Below, piece by piece: positions 23,519 to 33,290 of a stretch of DNA of 42,412 nucleotides. A model generated the notes under the pieces. It was not told the DNA's origin, searched no databases, and saw only the letters and a program-made list of their open reading frames with translations. Where the stretch lies: the NCBI GenBank assembly GCA_947589175.1, contig CANPZR010000002.1, forward strand, positions 1 through 42,412, written 5' to 3'. This stretch comes from an uncultured Lachnospiraceae bacterium (lineage in GTDB: Bacteria > Bacillota > Clostridia > Lachnospirales > Lachnospiraceae). Each line of letters starts with the position of its first letter. Within the stretch, counting starts at the first letter, position 1. The position numbers and the translations under genes were made by a program.

Positions 23519-26500
23519 CTACAAATCGCGCTCAATGGAAATCTGGCTTCCGTCTTTCGTCTTTTTGACCTTGATCTGCTGCGGGATATTTTCCATAAGC
23601 TCTTCCCGGTGACTGATGATGCCCACCAGCTTGTTGCTCCCGGTCAGGTTGATCAAAATCTCCATGGCGCTGTCTATGGATTTCCGGTCCAGCGTCCCAA
23701 ATCCCTCGTCCACAAAGAGCGCGTCCATCTGCACGCCGCCCAGATGGGAGGACACGGTATCCGACAGGCCCAGGGCCAGGCTCAGGGATGCCTTGAAACT
23801 TTCTCCGCCGGACAGATTTCCCACGGGCCTCCGGTGTCCCGTGTAATTGTCCAACACCTCAAGATCCAGAAAATTACTGCTTCTCTTTCCCAGGGAATCT
23901 TCCTGCCGGTACAATTCGTACTGCCCGTCGCTCATGGGCAGAAGCCGCCGGTTGGCGGCGGCGATGATCCCGTCGAATCCCGCGGCCTGTATGTACTGCT
24001 CCAGTGTAATCTTTCCGTTTCCCGTGGTGCCCCTGACCAGATTGTAGAGCCTCTGGCAGATCTCGTTCTCTTTGCCCGCTTTTTCTAAATCCTCCTTCCG
24101 GTCCAAAATACGCTTCTGCTTATCTTCATTCGTCCGAATCCGGTTTTCACTACTGATATAATTTTTCCGGATCCGGTCTGTTTCTTCTTTCTGCTGATCG
24201 CACACCGCCGTTAATGCCGCGATGTCCGTCATCGTTTTTCCTTCCGCATCGGCCCGGGCGTCCGCGAGCTGCCTTTTATTTGTCGCGTCGGCCTGGGCAT
24301 AGTCATGGAGCTCTCGGTCCGACGCCGCGATGTCTTCTTCACTCACCACATAAGACAGCATTTCCTCCACCGAAGAAAAACCGTTTGCGCTGACCGCATC
24401 ATCCCGTTCTTTTTTCGAAATTTCCTCGTCTTTTTCCTTCTGCTTCATGCTGTCATTCAGTGTATTCAGCTTTGACCGGATGGATGTGACCTCTCCATCC
24501 GCTCTTCTCTTTTCCTCCTCCGCTTCCGCGATACTGCCTTCTATCCGGTCTTTCTCCGCCTCAGCCCGATTCCACTCTTGTTGTGCCATTTCCCAGTTCG
24601 GATAGCTCAATTCCTCCAGCATCTTTAACGCGGTTTCCGTCTCCGCCAGCTCCCTTTTGACGCTTTGCTTATCAACATCGATCTTTTCTCTCTGAGAACG
24701 TAGATTCTCCATCTCCTGTCCCTGAGCGGCTTCAAGGTCAGTTTCCGCCTTTTTACGCCTCTCACAGTCTTCGTTCAGAGAATTACATTTTTGCCTGTTC
24801 GCCTCTGACAGCGTCCTCACCCGATCTCTCGCTCTCCCCGCTGTCTCCATCAGCTTCTCAAACGGCTCACCCTCCGCCTCCATGGCCAAAAGCGGGTTCT
24901 TCACACAATCCAATATGGCATTCCTAATCCGGGCCTCAATTTCTTCCAGAGATGTCTTTGCCTTTTCCGCCTCCGTGTTGACCTGGTTCTTTTTCTCCTG
25001 AAGATTGGATTCTTTTTTCTGGAGCTTTTTAAAATCCCCTTCGGAAATAGAATTCTCTTTCAGGCTGGCCGGTTCCGGATGATGCACGGAACCGCACACC
25101 GGACATTTTTCACCCTCTACAAGCTTTGCCGCCAGAAGTCCCGCCCGGCTGTCTTCAAGGATGCGCTCCGCCTCCGCTCGACGGCTGCTCGCCTCCTCAT
25201 ACTTACTGCGCGCGTCCAAAAAATCCTGTTGCTTTTGAGCGAGGGCTTTCTTCCTCGTTTCCCTCTCCGGTATCTGATCGTCCAAAATCCTATCCAGATT
25301 CTCCAAAAGAGCTGTCAGATCCTTGCTCTCGTTCTGTGCCGCAATCTGCTCAGCCGGCCGGTCTTTTAATTCCCGGACTGTGTCAGTAAGAACCTTTATC
25401 CTCTCGTTGAGAGATTTCTCACATTCCTGTAATTTCTCTTCTTCCGCGTGAATATTTTGATCCCGTGCTTCCAGTTCCTCCCATCTTTTTTGGAGCGCCT
25501 CCCTCTGCCGGTATTTCTTCTCATCATCGCGGATTCTGCTTATGACCAGCTTTAATTTCTCTGCCTCCGGCTCCTGCTTTTTTGCATTGTCAAGAACTTC
25601 TCTGGCCTGACCGGCATCCGTTTCGGCCTCCGCAAGGCGGAATTTTGTCTCCTGAATCCACTCTCCTGTCAATGACACGTCGTCTCGTCTTTTTTCCCAC
25701 ACGTCATAAGACGGCTTCACAAAATAGGTGGCCTTCTTCCTCCGCTCCAACAGCAGGGACATTTCATCCATTTTTTCCCTTATTTTTTCAAGCTCCTCAC
25801 GCTTCTGTTCCAGCCGGTCTCTTTTCTCAATGAAATTATTATTTGTCCTAGCAAGGGCAAGCTGATCCTGATTCTCCTTTAACTTCGCCTCCGCTTTTTC
25901 AAGCTCCTCCCGCTCCTGTTCCAGCTGTTCCCTGTCCAGCAAAATCAGACGCTCTATTACCGACAAAATCTCCTCCAGATTCCACACGCTTCCCGACTGC
26001 CCGGCCCGGCTTTTGAGATCCTGCAGCTCGTCCAAAAGTTCGTCCCCTTCGCGGGCCGTCACATCTTCAAAATGCTGAATAATGCTGTTCTCCGCGTCCT
26101 CTTTCCTCCTTCTGCCAGCGTCCATCCGCTCTTTCAGGATAGCTTCTATTTTTTTATATCCGCTCGTCAAAAATATAGTGCGCAGTATCTCCGTTCTCTG
26201 CTCCGTTCGGGCATTCAAAAGTCCCCAGAATTCCCCCTGGGCAATCATCACGATCTGTTTGAACTGTTTCTCGTCAATATGCAGCAGTTCCTTTACCGCA
26301 TTATTGACCCGTGTCACTCCCTCGATTGACTGCTGGCCTTCTTCATAAAAAGTCGCCGCTTCACTTTTCAATACCGTGCCGGAACCGCGCTGTTTTTTCC
26401 TCTCATAAGACGGCTGCCTCCGAACGTGAAATTTCCGCCCCTGATGGGTGAAATAAAAATCCACATAACTCTCGACCGAATCATCAGCATATTCGCTCCT

Positions 26501-26701
26501 CAGATTTTTCGTGTCCCTGTAGGAGCCGCTGGTCGTCCCATATAGCGCAAAACATATGGCGTCAAAGAGCGTAGTCTTCCCCGCGCCTGTGTCTCCGGAT
26601 ATCAAAAACAGCCCCTTTTCCTCAAAATCGCTAAATTCAATTTCAGGAATTTCCCCCGCAAAGGGGCCAAGTGCGCTTATAATCAGTTTAACCGGCCTCA
26701 T
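23519..26701 (-). CDS. sbcC: Exonuclease subunit SbcC (SMC-like ATPase)
   Basis: 1,060 residues, Rad50-like. Walker A GDTGAGKTT is near residue 36. Two long coiled coils flank the zinc hook CPVC (GEKCPVCGSVHHP, near 530). The C-terminal signature NLSGGESFKASLSLAL is near 963 and Walker B ALFVDEGFGTLD near 995. With SbcD it opens hairpins and processes blocked DNA ends. ATG at 26701 (start MRPVKLIISALGPFAG, the family N-terminus) is preferred to the GTG at 26710. It overlaps the sbcD stop by 14 bp. Last gene of the operon that begins with jetA. Confidence 0.96.
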   Translation of the reverse strand: MRPVKLIISALGPFAGEIPEIEFSDFEEKGLFLISGDTGAGKTTLFDAICFALYGTTSGSYRDTKNLRSEYADDSVESYVDFYFTHQGRKFHVRRQPSYERKKQRGSGTVLKSEAATFYEEGQQSIEGVTRVNNAVKELLHIDEKQFKQIVMIAQGEFWGLLNARTEQRTEILRTIFLTSGYKKIEAILKERMDAGRRRKEDAENSIIQHFEDVTAREGDELLDELQDLKSRAGQSGSVWNLEEILSVIERLILLDREQLEQEREELEKAEAKLKENQDQLALARTNNNFIEKRDRLEQKREELEKIREKMDEMSLLLERRKKATYFVKPSYDVWEKRRDDVSLTGEWIQETKFRLAEAETDAGQAREVLDNAKKQEPEAEKLKLVISRIRDDEKKYRQREALQKRWEELEARDQNIHAEEEKLQECEKSLNERIKVLTDTVRELKDRPAEQIAAQNESKDLTALLENLDRILDDQIPERETRKKALAQKQQDFLDARSKYEEASSRRAEAERILEDSRAGLLAAKLVEGEKCPVCGSVHHPEPASLKENSISEGDFKKLQKKESNLQEKKNQVNTEAEKAKTSLEEIEARIRNAILDCVKNPLLAMEAEGEPFEKLMETAGRARDRVRTLSEANRQKCNSLNEDCERRKKAETDLEAAQGQEMENLRSQREKIDVDKQSVKRELAETETALKMLEELSYPNWEMAQQEWNRAEAEKDRIEGSIAEAEEEKRRADGEVTSIRSKLNTLNDSMKQKEKDEEISKKERDDAVSANGFSSVEEMLSYVVSEEDIAASDRELHDYAQADATNKRQLADARADAEGKTMTDIAALTAVCDQQKEETDRIRKNYISSENRIRTNEDKQKRILDRKEDLEKAGKENEICQRLYNLVRGTTGNGKITLEQYIQAAGFDGIIAAANRRLLPMSDGQYELYRQEDSLGKRSSNFLDLEVLDNYTGHRRPVGNLSGGESFKASLSLALGLSDTVSSHLGGVQMDALFVDEGFGTLDRKSIDSAMEILINLTGSNKLVGIISHREELMENIPQQIKVKKTKDGSQISIERDL

Positions 26702-27845
26702 GGATAACACCTGCCTCTCGCGCCGCGTCCATCATTACATCCATCTCTTCTTCCGTAATCTCACAGCCGTACATCAGTCTGTAAAATTCCTCCATCAGCT
26801 CCGGGAAGGATCTCTCCCCGGCAATTTGGCCGATGTCCGCCTGCTCCACCTCTCTTGTGTGAGAATTGTCAAAGTCGATCCGAACCGTATTCGGATAAGT
26901 CTGCTGGAATATCCCCATGGCGTCGTTGATGATATCCTCGTCCGTCAATGTGGCGTAAATAAAATCCTCTGTCCCGCTTACATTCTTTTTGTCCAACAAT
27001 TCCTTCATCGTCCCCTTTATATGCCTCAGATTCCGCATGGGCTTCAGGGGAATGAGCTCGATCCGGACCTTTTCCCCGGCGGATACCGTAACGAGTGGAA
27101 CCGACTTTTCATTACAAGCCTCACTGAGCGAATATTTAAGGGGAGAGCCCGCGTACCGGACCTCATCCCGCCCGACTCTCTGGGGCGAATGGATATGCCC
27201 CAGCGCCACATAGTCAAAATCATCCAGACAGTCGTATCCAATTTTTTCAACTGTCCCCACGCTCTGCGTGCCCATGCCCTCCGAACCGGCTAACGCGGGA
27301 TCCTCTCCCTTTCCCGCGACAAATTGATGGGCAACCAAAATATTTTTAATATTTTTATTTATAGGCGTATTTTTTAAAATAGTCCGGACCGCGTCCTCAT
27401 AATTTTCTATGGCTTCCTCCGGGAAAAAATGCCTCACCTGGGAGGCCTTTACAAACGGAAGCATATATATGTCTATCTCCGCATCCCCGTCAGAAACGCT
27501 CTGCTTGTGGAGCGTCCCGTCAAAGACGGCCTCTATAAAAATCTGATTCGCCTTAAACAGATCGCTTCCGTAGTGCAGGCGATCGTCCGAATCGTGGTTC
27601 CCGCTCACCATAAATACCTTTATTTTCCGCCTGGCCAGCTCATTCAGAAAATAGTCCAAAAGCCTCGTGGCCGCTTCGCTGGGCACCGTCTTGTCGTACA
27701 CGTCCCCGGCGATCCACACGCCGTCTATGGATTCTTCGTCCGCAATATGAAGAATCTGATCGAGTATATACCTCTGGTCCTCAATCAAGTCAAAATCGCT
27801 CAATGATTTGCCTAAATGTAAATCTCCTATATGTAAAAATTTCAT
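26688..27845 (-). CDS. sbcD: Exonuclease subunit SbcD (Mre11-like nuclease)
   Basis: 385-residue metallophosphoesterase. Metal motifs in order: DLHLG, GDVYDKTVPSE, GNHDSDDRL, VAHQFV and GHIHSPQ, all intact. The C-terminal 120 residues form the capping and SbcC-binding region. It starts 36 bp after the jetD stop with AAAGG before the ATG and no promoter or terminator between, so it is probably read from the jet operon. Works with SbcC as a dsDNA exo/endonuclease. Confidence 0.96.
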   Translation of the reverse strand: MKFLHIGDLHLGKSLSDFDLIEDQRYILDQILHIADEESIDGVWIAGDVYDKTVPSEAATRLLDYFLNELARRKIKVFMVSGNHDSDDRLHYGSDLFKANQIFIEAVFDGTLHKQSVSDGDAEIDIYMLPFVKASQVRHFFPEEAIENYEDAVRTILKNTPINKNIKNILVAHQFVAGKGEDPALAGSEGMGTQSVGTVEKIGYDCLDDFDYVALGHIHSPQRVGRDEVRYAGSPLKYSLSEACNEKSVPLVTVSAGEKVRIELIPLKPMRNLRHIKGTMKELLDKKNVSGTEDFIYATLTDEDIINDAMGIFQQTYPNTVRIDFDNSHTREVEQADIGQIAGERSFPELMEEFYRLMYGCEITEEEMDVMMDAAREAGVIHEAG

Positions 27846-27881
27846 AATATGCCTTTCTAATTTCTCGATATCTCCTAATCG

Positions 27882-29168
27882 CTACAAATGATATGTCTCC
27901 AGCATGGCTTCCTGATACGCCGCTTTCTTTTCCCGAAGCATCATTTTTTTGATTTCCTGCAATCCCTCTGCCTTTACCTGATCCAGCTTTTTCAGACGGC
28001 TCTCTTCAATTCCAAGCTGGGAAATATACCGCATGTAATACTCTTCTTTGTAGTTCCAGAAACGGACGCGGCTTCCATATCGATCCTTTAGTTTCTGGGC
28101 AATCATCAGCCCTTCCGGATCGTAATCGCCCGCATAATAAATATTATTCCGACATGTCAGCATGTCTAACAGCACCCACACGGCCAGCCGAAGCTGCCCA
28201 TTGCCGCACAAAAAAGAGTTCTTCGGATACTGCTCGCAGAGCCAGGAAAAGACCGCTGGATTTTCTACCATGTAGACCGGATCTGCGTCCGCCCACATCT
28301 CCCGCATGTCTCCCAGCGCGCGGAGCGTAATCTGAACCGGCTGGCTCTCTCTAAAAAATCCCTCTATTCCCTCGTGCATCCGCCCATCTTTTTTCCTGCC
28401 ATGAATCCGGTATGCCAATACTACATTTGACAGATCATCTTTTAAAATACCCGCCCGGTAAAACAGCTGTCTCTTTTGCTCCGTCTTAGAAAATCCCTCT
28501 GTTCCCTCGTCGGTAAAAATGTATTTCAGATAATCGTACAGCAGCCGCTCCCCCTGTCTGCCCCTGTCAAAAAAATGCGGATCCCCCGTGGTTCTCGCTG
28601 CAAATACGGCAATTGTCTCCACCTCTCCCCGCTGGGACGGAAAGCTCTTTACGGCCTCCAGTACGTTTTGAAGGACCGCGCGGAAAGAGTCCGCGTCCTC
28701 CCGGTACTGGCTCATAGCCGCCCGGTGGTACAGATTGGCGGTACCATCCGCCATCTCCTGGAGCCACTGCCGCTGCCGCTCTTCTTTGCACTGTGATAAA
28801 AGCTCTTCAAAAAATGTATCCTTTTGCCGCTGCTCCCGGGTCTTTTTTTCTCTTTTCGTCTCCAGCGTCCGCCCAAAATAGCAGCAGAGAATCTCCTCCC
28901 ACGCAAGTCCGTCAAAACGGCTCCCCTCTAACGCCTTTTCCATTGTCTTGCCAGAGATCTGAACCGGTTCTTTTCCGATATAATCCTTCTGTAAAAATCC
29001 GCCAATCTGCACCTTCTCCTCCCGGCTCAGCCCCTCCAGCCGAATGCTCCCGCCCATATGGCCCAGACTTTCGCATTTCTCCCAAAAGAGTTGAAAAACC
29101 TTGTGAAATACGGGACGATTCTTAAAATACCGGATACATTCCTCCATCTTATCACAGCACAATTTCAT
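27882..29168 (-). CDS. jetD: Wadjet type II nuclease subunit JetD (DUF2399, topoisomerase VI-like)
   Basis: 428 residues of the TIGR02679/DUF2399 type. The N-terminal half is helical with Arg/Lys-rich stretches. The C-terminal Toprim-like region carries the Glu in VENPAVFSW (near 302) and the DxD in YYAGDYDPEGL (near 350), the metal-binding set for DNA cleavage. In Wadjet, JetD cuts circular DNA that JetABC has extruded. ATG at 29168 with AAGG about 9 bases upstream is chosen; GTG at 29171 and ATG at 29147 are alternatives. It overlaps the jetC end by 17 bp. Confidence 0.92.
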   Translation of the reverse strand: MKLCCDKMEECIRYFKNRPVFHKVFQLFWEKCESLGHMGGSIRLEGLSREEKVQIGGFLQKDYIGKEPVQISGKTMEKALEGSRFDGLAWEEILCCYFGRTLETKREKKTREQRQKDTFFEELLSQCKEERQRQWLQEMADGTANLYHRAAMSQYREDADSFRAVLQNVLEAVKSFPSQRGEVETIAVFAARTTGDPHFFDRGRQGERLLYDYLKYIFTDEGTEGFSKTEQKRQLFYRAGILKDDLSNVVLAYRIHGRKKDGRMHEGIEGFFRESQPVQITLRALGDMREMWADADPVYMVENPAVFSWLCEQYPKNSFLCGNGQLRLAVWVLLDMLTCRNNIYYAGDYDPEGLMIAQKLKDRYGSRVRFWNYKEEYYMRYISQLGIEESRLKKLDQVKAEGLQEIKKMMLREKKAAYQEAMLETYHL

Positions 29169-32100
29169 CACCTATTTCCTTTGCTATTTTTCGCACTTTC
29201 CCATTCCACACAAAGGGAAACACCGCTACGTACTTCACATTCTCCGGTCGGTGCAGCTCGTAAATAGCCAGCGATGGCACCGTCTCATAATCCCCCCACA
29301 GAATCTGGGAATTGATAATAAAATTAAATTCAAATTCCACCATAAGCCGGAACATATCTTTAACATTCATTTCATCGACTCCGGCAAATGCCTCATCCAG
29401 AGAAATCATCCTCGGGGCGTCGTCCCTGGCGCCTCTGTACTTTGCCACAACAGCAGAAAACAGAGGTACATACATCGCCATCGCCTTTTCTCCGCCGCTG
29501 AATGTAAAAAACACCCGGTCTGTGAGTTCCTTCTTTTTCTCGCCGGTCTTCTGGCACTCCAGCTGAAATTCAAACCATTGCCGGTAATCCAGTATTTCCC
29601 GCATAATTCCATGGAAGGATTGATATCCCGCGCCCTCCTCCGCCTGCCTGCGCACCTCGTTAATTTTCGAGCGAAAATGCCCTGACAATTTTTCTATATC
29701 CTCCTCCCGCATGATTTCCGCGTCTTTCTGCAAAAGCTCTACCAGGGCGTTTGTGTCCAGCTGACCTTCCTTTTCCGCCCGCTTGCTCCTCCATCGGAGA
29801 CTGAGCCGCAGGCCGCTGGACGTCTGCATGGATTCCATAAGGGCGTTCATGTTTTCCACCCAGCGCCTGCTGGCATGAATCCTCGCCCGGATTTTCTTGC
29901 TGATCGTATTTGCCAGGATATCCTCGAACAACTCGCGGTCCTTGTCGCTGAGCAGGCGCTCCCGTTCCTCCCTGTCCGCTTCCAGCTTCTGCCGAAGTTC
30001 CCGGAATGAAATAGACGCGCCCCTGTATTTGGCACGAATATCCAAGCGGGATATCCGAACTCCCAGCTCGGAATACGCCTCGCTCAGCTCTTCAAAATCT
30101 GTCTGTAATGTAATCTGGTACTCTGTCAGGTGTACCTTATACTGATGAAATACTTCCTGCACCTTCCCATACAAATCCTCCTGGCTTTTCTCCCCGGTCA
30201 TTCCCCGCAGCATCCTCTGGACGTCTCTGGCCCTCTCCTCCGGCAGCTTTTCTCCGCTTTCCTCCGACAGTACGGACACATCTTCCACAGACAGCCTGTA
30301 CTCGCTGTCAAACACCTCTTCCAGCTGTTTTTTCCGCATTCTCTCCCTGGCAAAAAGCTCTTCGTTTGTCTGACGGTCTCCGCGAAGCTGCTCGATCTTG
30401 TCCTCCAGGTTTGTCTCTCTCCTGGCCGAGACCACAATCTCGTTCTGCAGCTCGCCCAGGCGCTTCACGCAGTAATCCAGACGATCGCGGATCTGCTCAT
30501 AATCCGTCAGCGCAAGCTGCTCGCGCACAGATAAAAGCTTCGCTTCCTGCTTTTTTTGGGCAGCTGATATACGGCCGATCTCATAACGGATATCGTCCAA
30601 ATCCTGATCCAGCTCCTGCAAGCTCTCTTCAAACCCTTCAAGCATGCGGGTGCCGTTTAAATAAGCGCCATGTCCCTTTTTGACATCTGATAGCAATCTG
30701 TCATATTGTCTCAGGTTTTCCATCTCTTTTTGAAATGCCTCAAGACGGTGGGGAAGATATGCCTTTGCGCAGATTTCCTGAGCCTGAAGACTTACATCCT
30801 CCCACTCCGCCCGCTTCCGCTCCGACTCTTCTTCTTTCCTGCGCAGCGCGGACAACATGTCCGACAGATTCTTTTCCTTTTCGTCTAACTGCTTTCCGGC
30901 CGTCTTCAAATCCTCATCTCTGGGAAAAGCCGAAAATTCTTCTTTTAATGTACATAGCCGGTTCTCCCGCTCACGCAGCTCCGCCTCCAGCTTCCCCAGG
31001 CTATCCTCCAGCTCACCCTGTCTCTGCCGCAGCTCGCGCAGTTTTTCCTCCTTGTAGCGCTCCCTTGAAGCCGCCCCTATAAATCTGGCCGCATAAGTCC
31101 GGCTTGTGTTTCCCTCCATGAGCCCTATCTGATAACGGCCCTGACGGTCGGTCCAGGTCCCGGTCATTCCCTCACTGCCACGCTCCAGCCCGATTGCCGA
31201 CAGCGCCGCGCTCACCTGCATATACCGCCAAATGTCCTCCTGCCCATTTTCCACGTCCAGAAGATCCGCCAGGCTGCCGCCTCGTGCAGGAACCGCATCA
31301 CTGAAAATATATTTGTCACAATGTCCGGCATCCAGCGCCATCACCGAATCCCGATATTCCCCCGGCACAATCAAGGCATCCAGCAGGCCCATCTGCAGAA
31401 GGGCTTCTTCAAGCTGTCCCCTCTCGCCGTCTGTCAGCTCGTCCTTAAAATCCACGGTTTTATAAAATTCCAGGAAGGGAATTTCAAGCTCTCTTAATTT
31501 TTCCCTGTTCCGCAGCACCTCAGGCGTCCGCTCCGGCTCCGGTTCCCTGACGCTCTCCCACTCTCCGATCTCAATCTGCAGCTGCTCCAGCTCTTCTTTC
31601 AAGGGCTGACACTGACGGATAATCCCGCTCTTTTGATCCCGCAGATCATCCTCAATACAGTTATGCCGGTTGCGGACAGACTGAATAATCTCCGAATAGT
31701 CGTCCCCGTACCGGTAACTCTCGATCCATCTTGCAATTTCCTGCAGCTCTTCCGATGGAACATGCAGTTCTTTATTTTCCTTTTCCCACCTGTAAATCCG
31801 TTCCAGCAATTCGCTCTTTGTCTCATGAAGCAATTCGGCATACTGCCCGCATTCCCGCTCCGCGGCGTCACGCGCAGCCTTGGCTTCATCCAGCTCCTGC
31901 AGGGCGCGGTCGTAAGCGTCGCGGACATACTTTTCTTTCTCCAGAATACGGATGCCCTCTTCCACCCTGTCGCGGTGCGCCTGAAATAATTGCTCGTGGG
32001 CGGCAAAGGAATACTCCTCGTCCCGCCTCTCGCGCAGCTCCTGAACCAAAAAGCCGCTATCGTCAAAGGGACTGTCCTCCATAAGATCTTCCATTTCCTC

Positions 32101-33273
32101 CAGAGAACGCAGAACCTGATCCCATTCCCGTTCGTTTTTCTCCTGCTGCCCCTTTCTTTTTTCTTCCATATCCAGTCGATTTTCCGACTTACGCGACTCC
32201 TGCCGCTCCTTCTCCTCTAACTGATCTCCACAGTCCCCGATCTCTCCAAGAATACGCTGTTCTTCATCCTTCAGCCGCGCCGCGTCACTCTGGGAAAGCG
32301 AGTCCTTTTCCTCCTGCATGACCTCCTGCTCCCTCGTCAGCGCCGTGTAATTCTCCCGTTCCCCGGTCAGGGCCGCCTCCGTTTCTTCCAGCTGTCTCGT
32401 CAGCTCACCGGCCATTTTTTCATATCTGTCACATTCTTTTCCTGCTTCCAGATACGCCTCCGCCTTGTCATACAGAACTGCCCGGACATACTGTTCATAG
32501 GTGCGCGCAATCTGATCCGCCGCGCCAATGCTGTCCTTCAGAGAATCCAGGCTGGTTCTCATATTGTCCATATTTTCTATGGCTTCTGACATCGGGCGCA
32601 GATCCTCCTCCGACAGCGTCTGCAGGGAATTGCTCAGAATATCATTGATCACAGAGGGCTTAAAATCCTTTGAAAGCTTCGGCGTGCGAAGCTGTATAAG
32701 CAGCTCCAGCAGCTCCTTGTACTCCTCGATTGTGTCAAATCCGAACAAAAGGCGGTTCACGCAGCTGACGTACTCACTCTGCGTATCCATCACCTTTCCG
32801 CCATCCTCTAAGCGGTTGCGCAGTTCCGTTCTGGAAAAAGGTATTTTGTTATGAACGTCGCGGTAGAGAAAAAAATCCTTCCCGATTCTTCTTCCATCTG
32901 TAATGCAGAAATACCAAGACTCCAGTTTTTTATTTTTTCTTGCGCGAAGTCCGATGCCGATAGTCACGTACTGATCGGTCTCGCGGCGCCTGCACTCCAG
33001 ATAGAGATAGCCTGTCCGCTCATCGCGCTCATCCCCTTCCTCCAGAAGATAATTTTCCATCTTCCTCGCCCGCGATCCAAACGGATCCAGCCGCTCCGGG
33101 CGCATATTCCCATCCAGCAGAAGAGGAATAAGGCTCTGCATCGTCACGGATTTTCCGGAACCATTTGCCCCGCGCAATAACATCCTGCCATCCAAAAAAT
33201 AATATTCTTCCTCATCGTAATACCAGAAGTTGATCAGCCCCACTCTGTGCATCTGCCATTTATCATTTCTCAT
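29152..33273 (-). CDS. jetC: Wadjet type II SMC ATPase JetC
   Basis: 1,373 residues of the TIGR02680 type, MukB-like. Walker A GANGSGKSV is at about 35-43. Very long coiled coils follow (Glu/Arg/Lys/Leu-rich, about 260-1230) with a hinge-like region in the middle. The C-terminal signature FTFSGGEKAMAMY is followed by Walker B MISLDEAFAGVDE. It forms the loop-extruding motor with JetA (kleisin) and JetB (KITE). ATG at 33273 has GGAGAG 5 bases upstream; the ATG at 33285 lacks an SD. It follows jetB by 17 bp. Confidence 0.94.
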   Translation of the reverse strand: MRNDKWQMHRVGLINFWYYDEEEYYFLDGRMLLRGANGSGKSVTMQSLIPLLLDGNMRPERLDPFGSRARKMENYLLEEGDERDERTGYLYLECRRRETDQYVTIGIGLRARKNKKLESWYFCITDGRRIGKDFFLYRDVHNKIPFSRTELRNRLEDGGKVMDTQSEYVSCVNRLLFGFDTIEEYKELLELLIQLRTPKLSKDFKPSVINDILSNSLQTLSEEDLRPMSEAIENMDNMRTSLDSLKDSIGAADQIARTYEQYVRAVLYDKAEAYLEAGKECDRYEKMAGELTRQLEETEAALTGERENYTALTREQEVMQEEKDSLSQSDAARLKDEEQRILGEIGDCGDQLEEKERQESRKSENRLDMEEKRKGQQEKNEREWDQVLRSLEEMEDLMEDSPFDDSGFLVQELRERRDEEYSFAAHEQLFQAHRDRVEEGIRILEKEKYVRDAYDRALQELDEAKAARDAAERECGQYAELLHETKSELLERIYRWEKENKELHVPSEELQEIARWIESYRYGDDYSEIIQSVRNRHNCIEDDLRDQKSGIIRQCQPLKEELEQLQIEIGEWESVREPEPERTPEVLRNREKLRELEIPFLEFYKTVDFKDELTDGERGQLEEALLQMGLLDALIVPGEYRDSVMALDAGHCDKYIFSDAVPARGGSLADLLDVENGQEDIWRYMQVSAALSAIGLERGSEGMTGTWTDRQGRYQIGLMEGNTSRTYAARFIGAASRERYKEEKLRELRQRQGELEDSLGKLEAELRERENRLCTLKEEFSAFPRDEDLKTAGKQLDEKEKNLSDMLSALRRKEEESERKRAEWEDVSLQAQEICAKAYLPHRLEAFQKEMENLRQYDRLLSDVKKGHGAYLNGTRMLEGFEESLQELDQDLDDIRYEIGRISAAQKKQEAKLLSVREQLALTDYEQIRDRLDYCVKRLGELQNEIVVSARRETNLEDKIEQLRGDRQTNEELFARERMRKKQLEEVFDSEYRLSVEDVSVLSEESGEKLPEERARDVQRMLRGMTGEKSQEDLYGKVQEVFHQYKVHLTEYQITLQTDFEELSEAYSELGVRISRLDIRAKYRGASISFRELRQKLEADREERERLLSDKDRELFEDILANTISKKIRARIHASRRWVENMNALMESMQTSSGLRLSLRWRSKRAEKEGQLDTNALVELLQKDAEIMREEDIEKLSGHFRSKINEVRRQAEEGAGYQSFHGIMREILDYRQWFEFQLECQKTGEKKKELTDRVFFTFSGGEKAMAMYVPLFSAVVAKYRGARDDAPRMISLDEAFAGVDEMNVKDMFRLMVEFEFNFIINSQILWGDYETVPSLAIYELHRPENVKYVAVFPFVWNGKVRKIAKEIGDEIVL

Positions 33274-33290
33274 AACTCTCTCCATTGCTA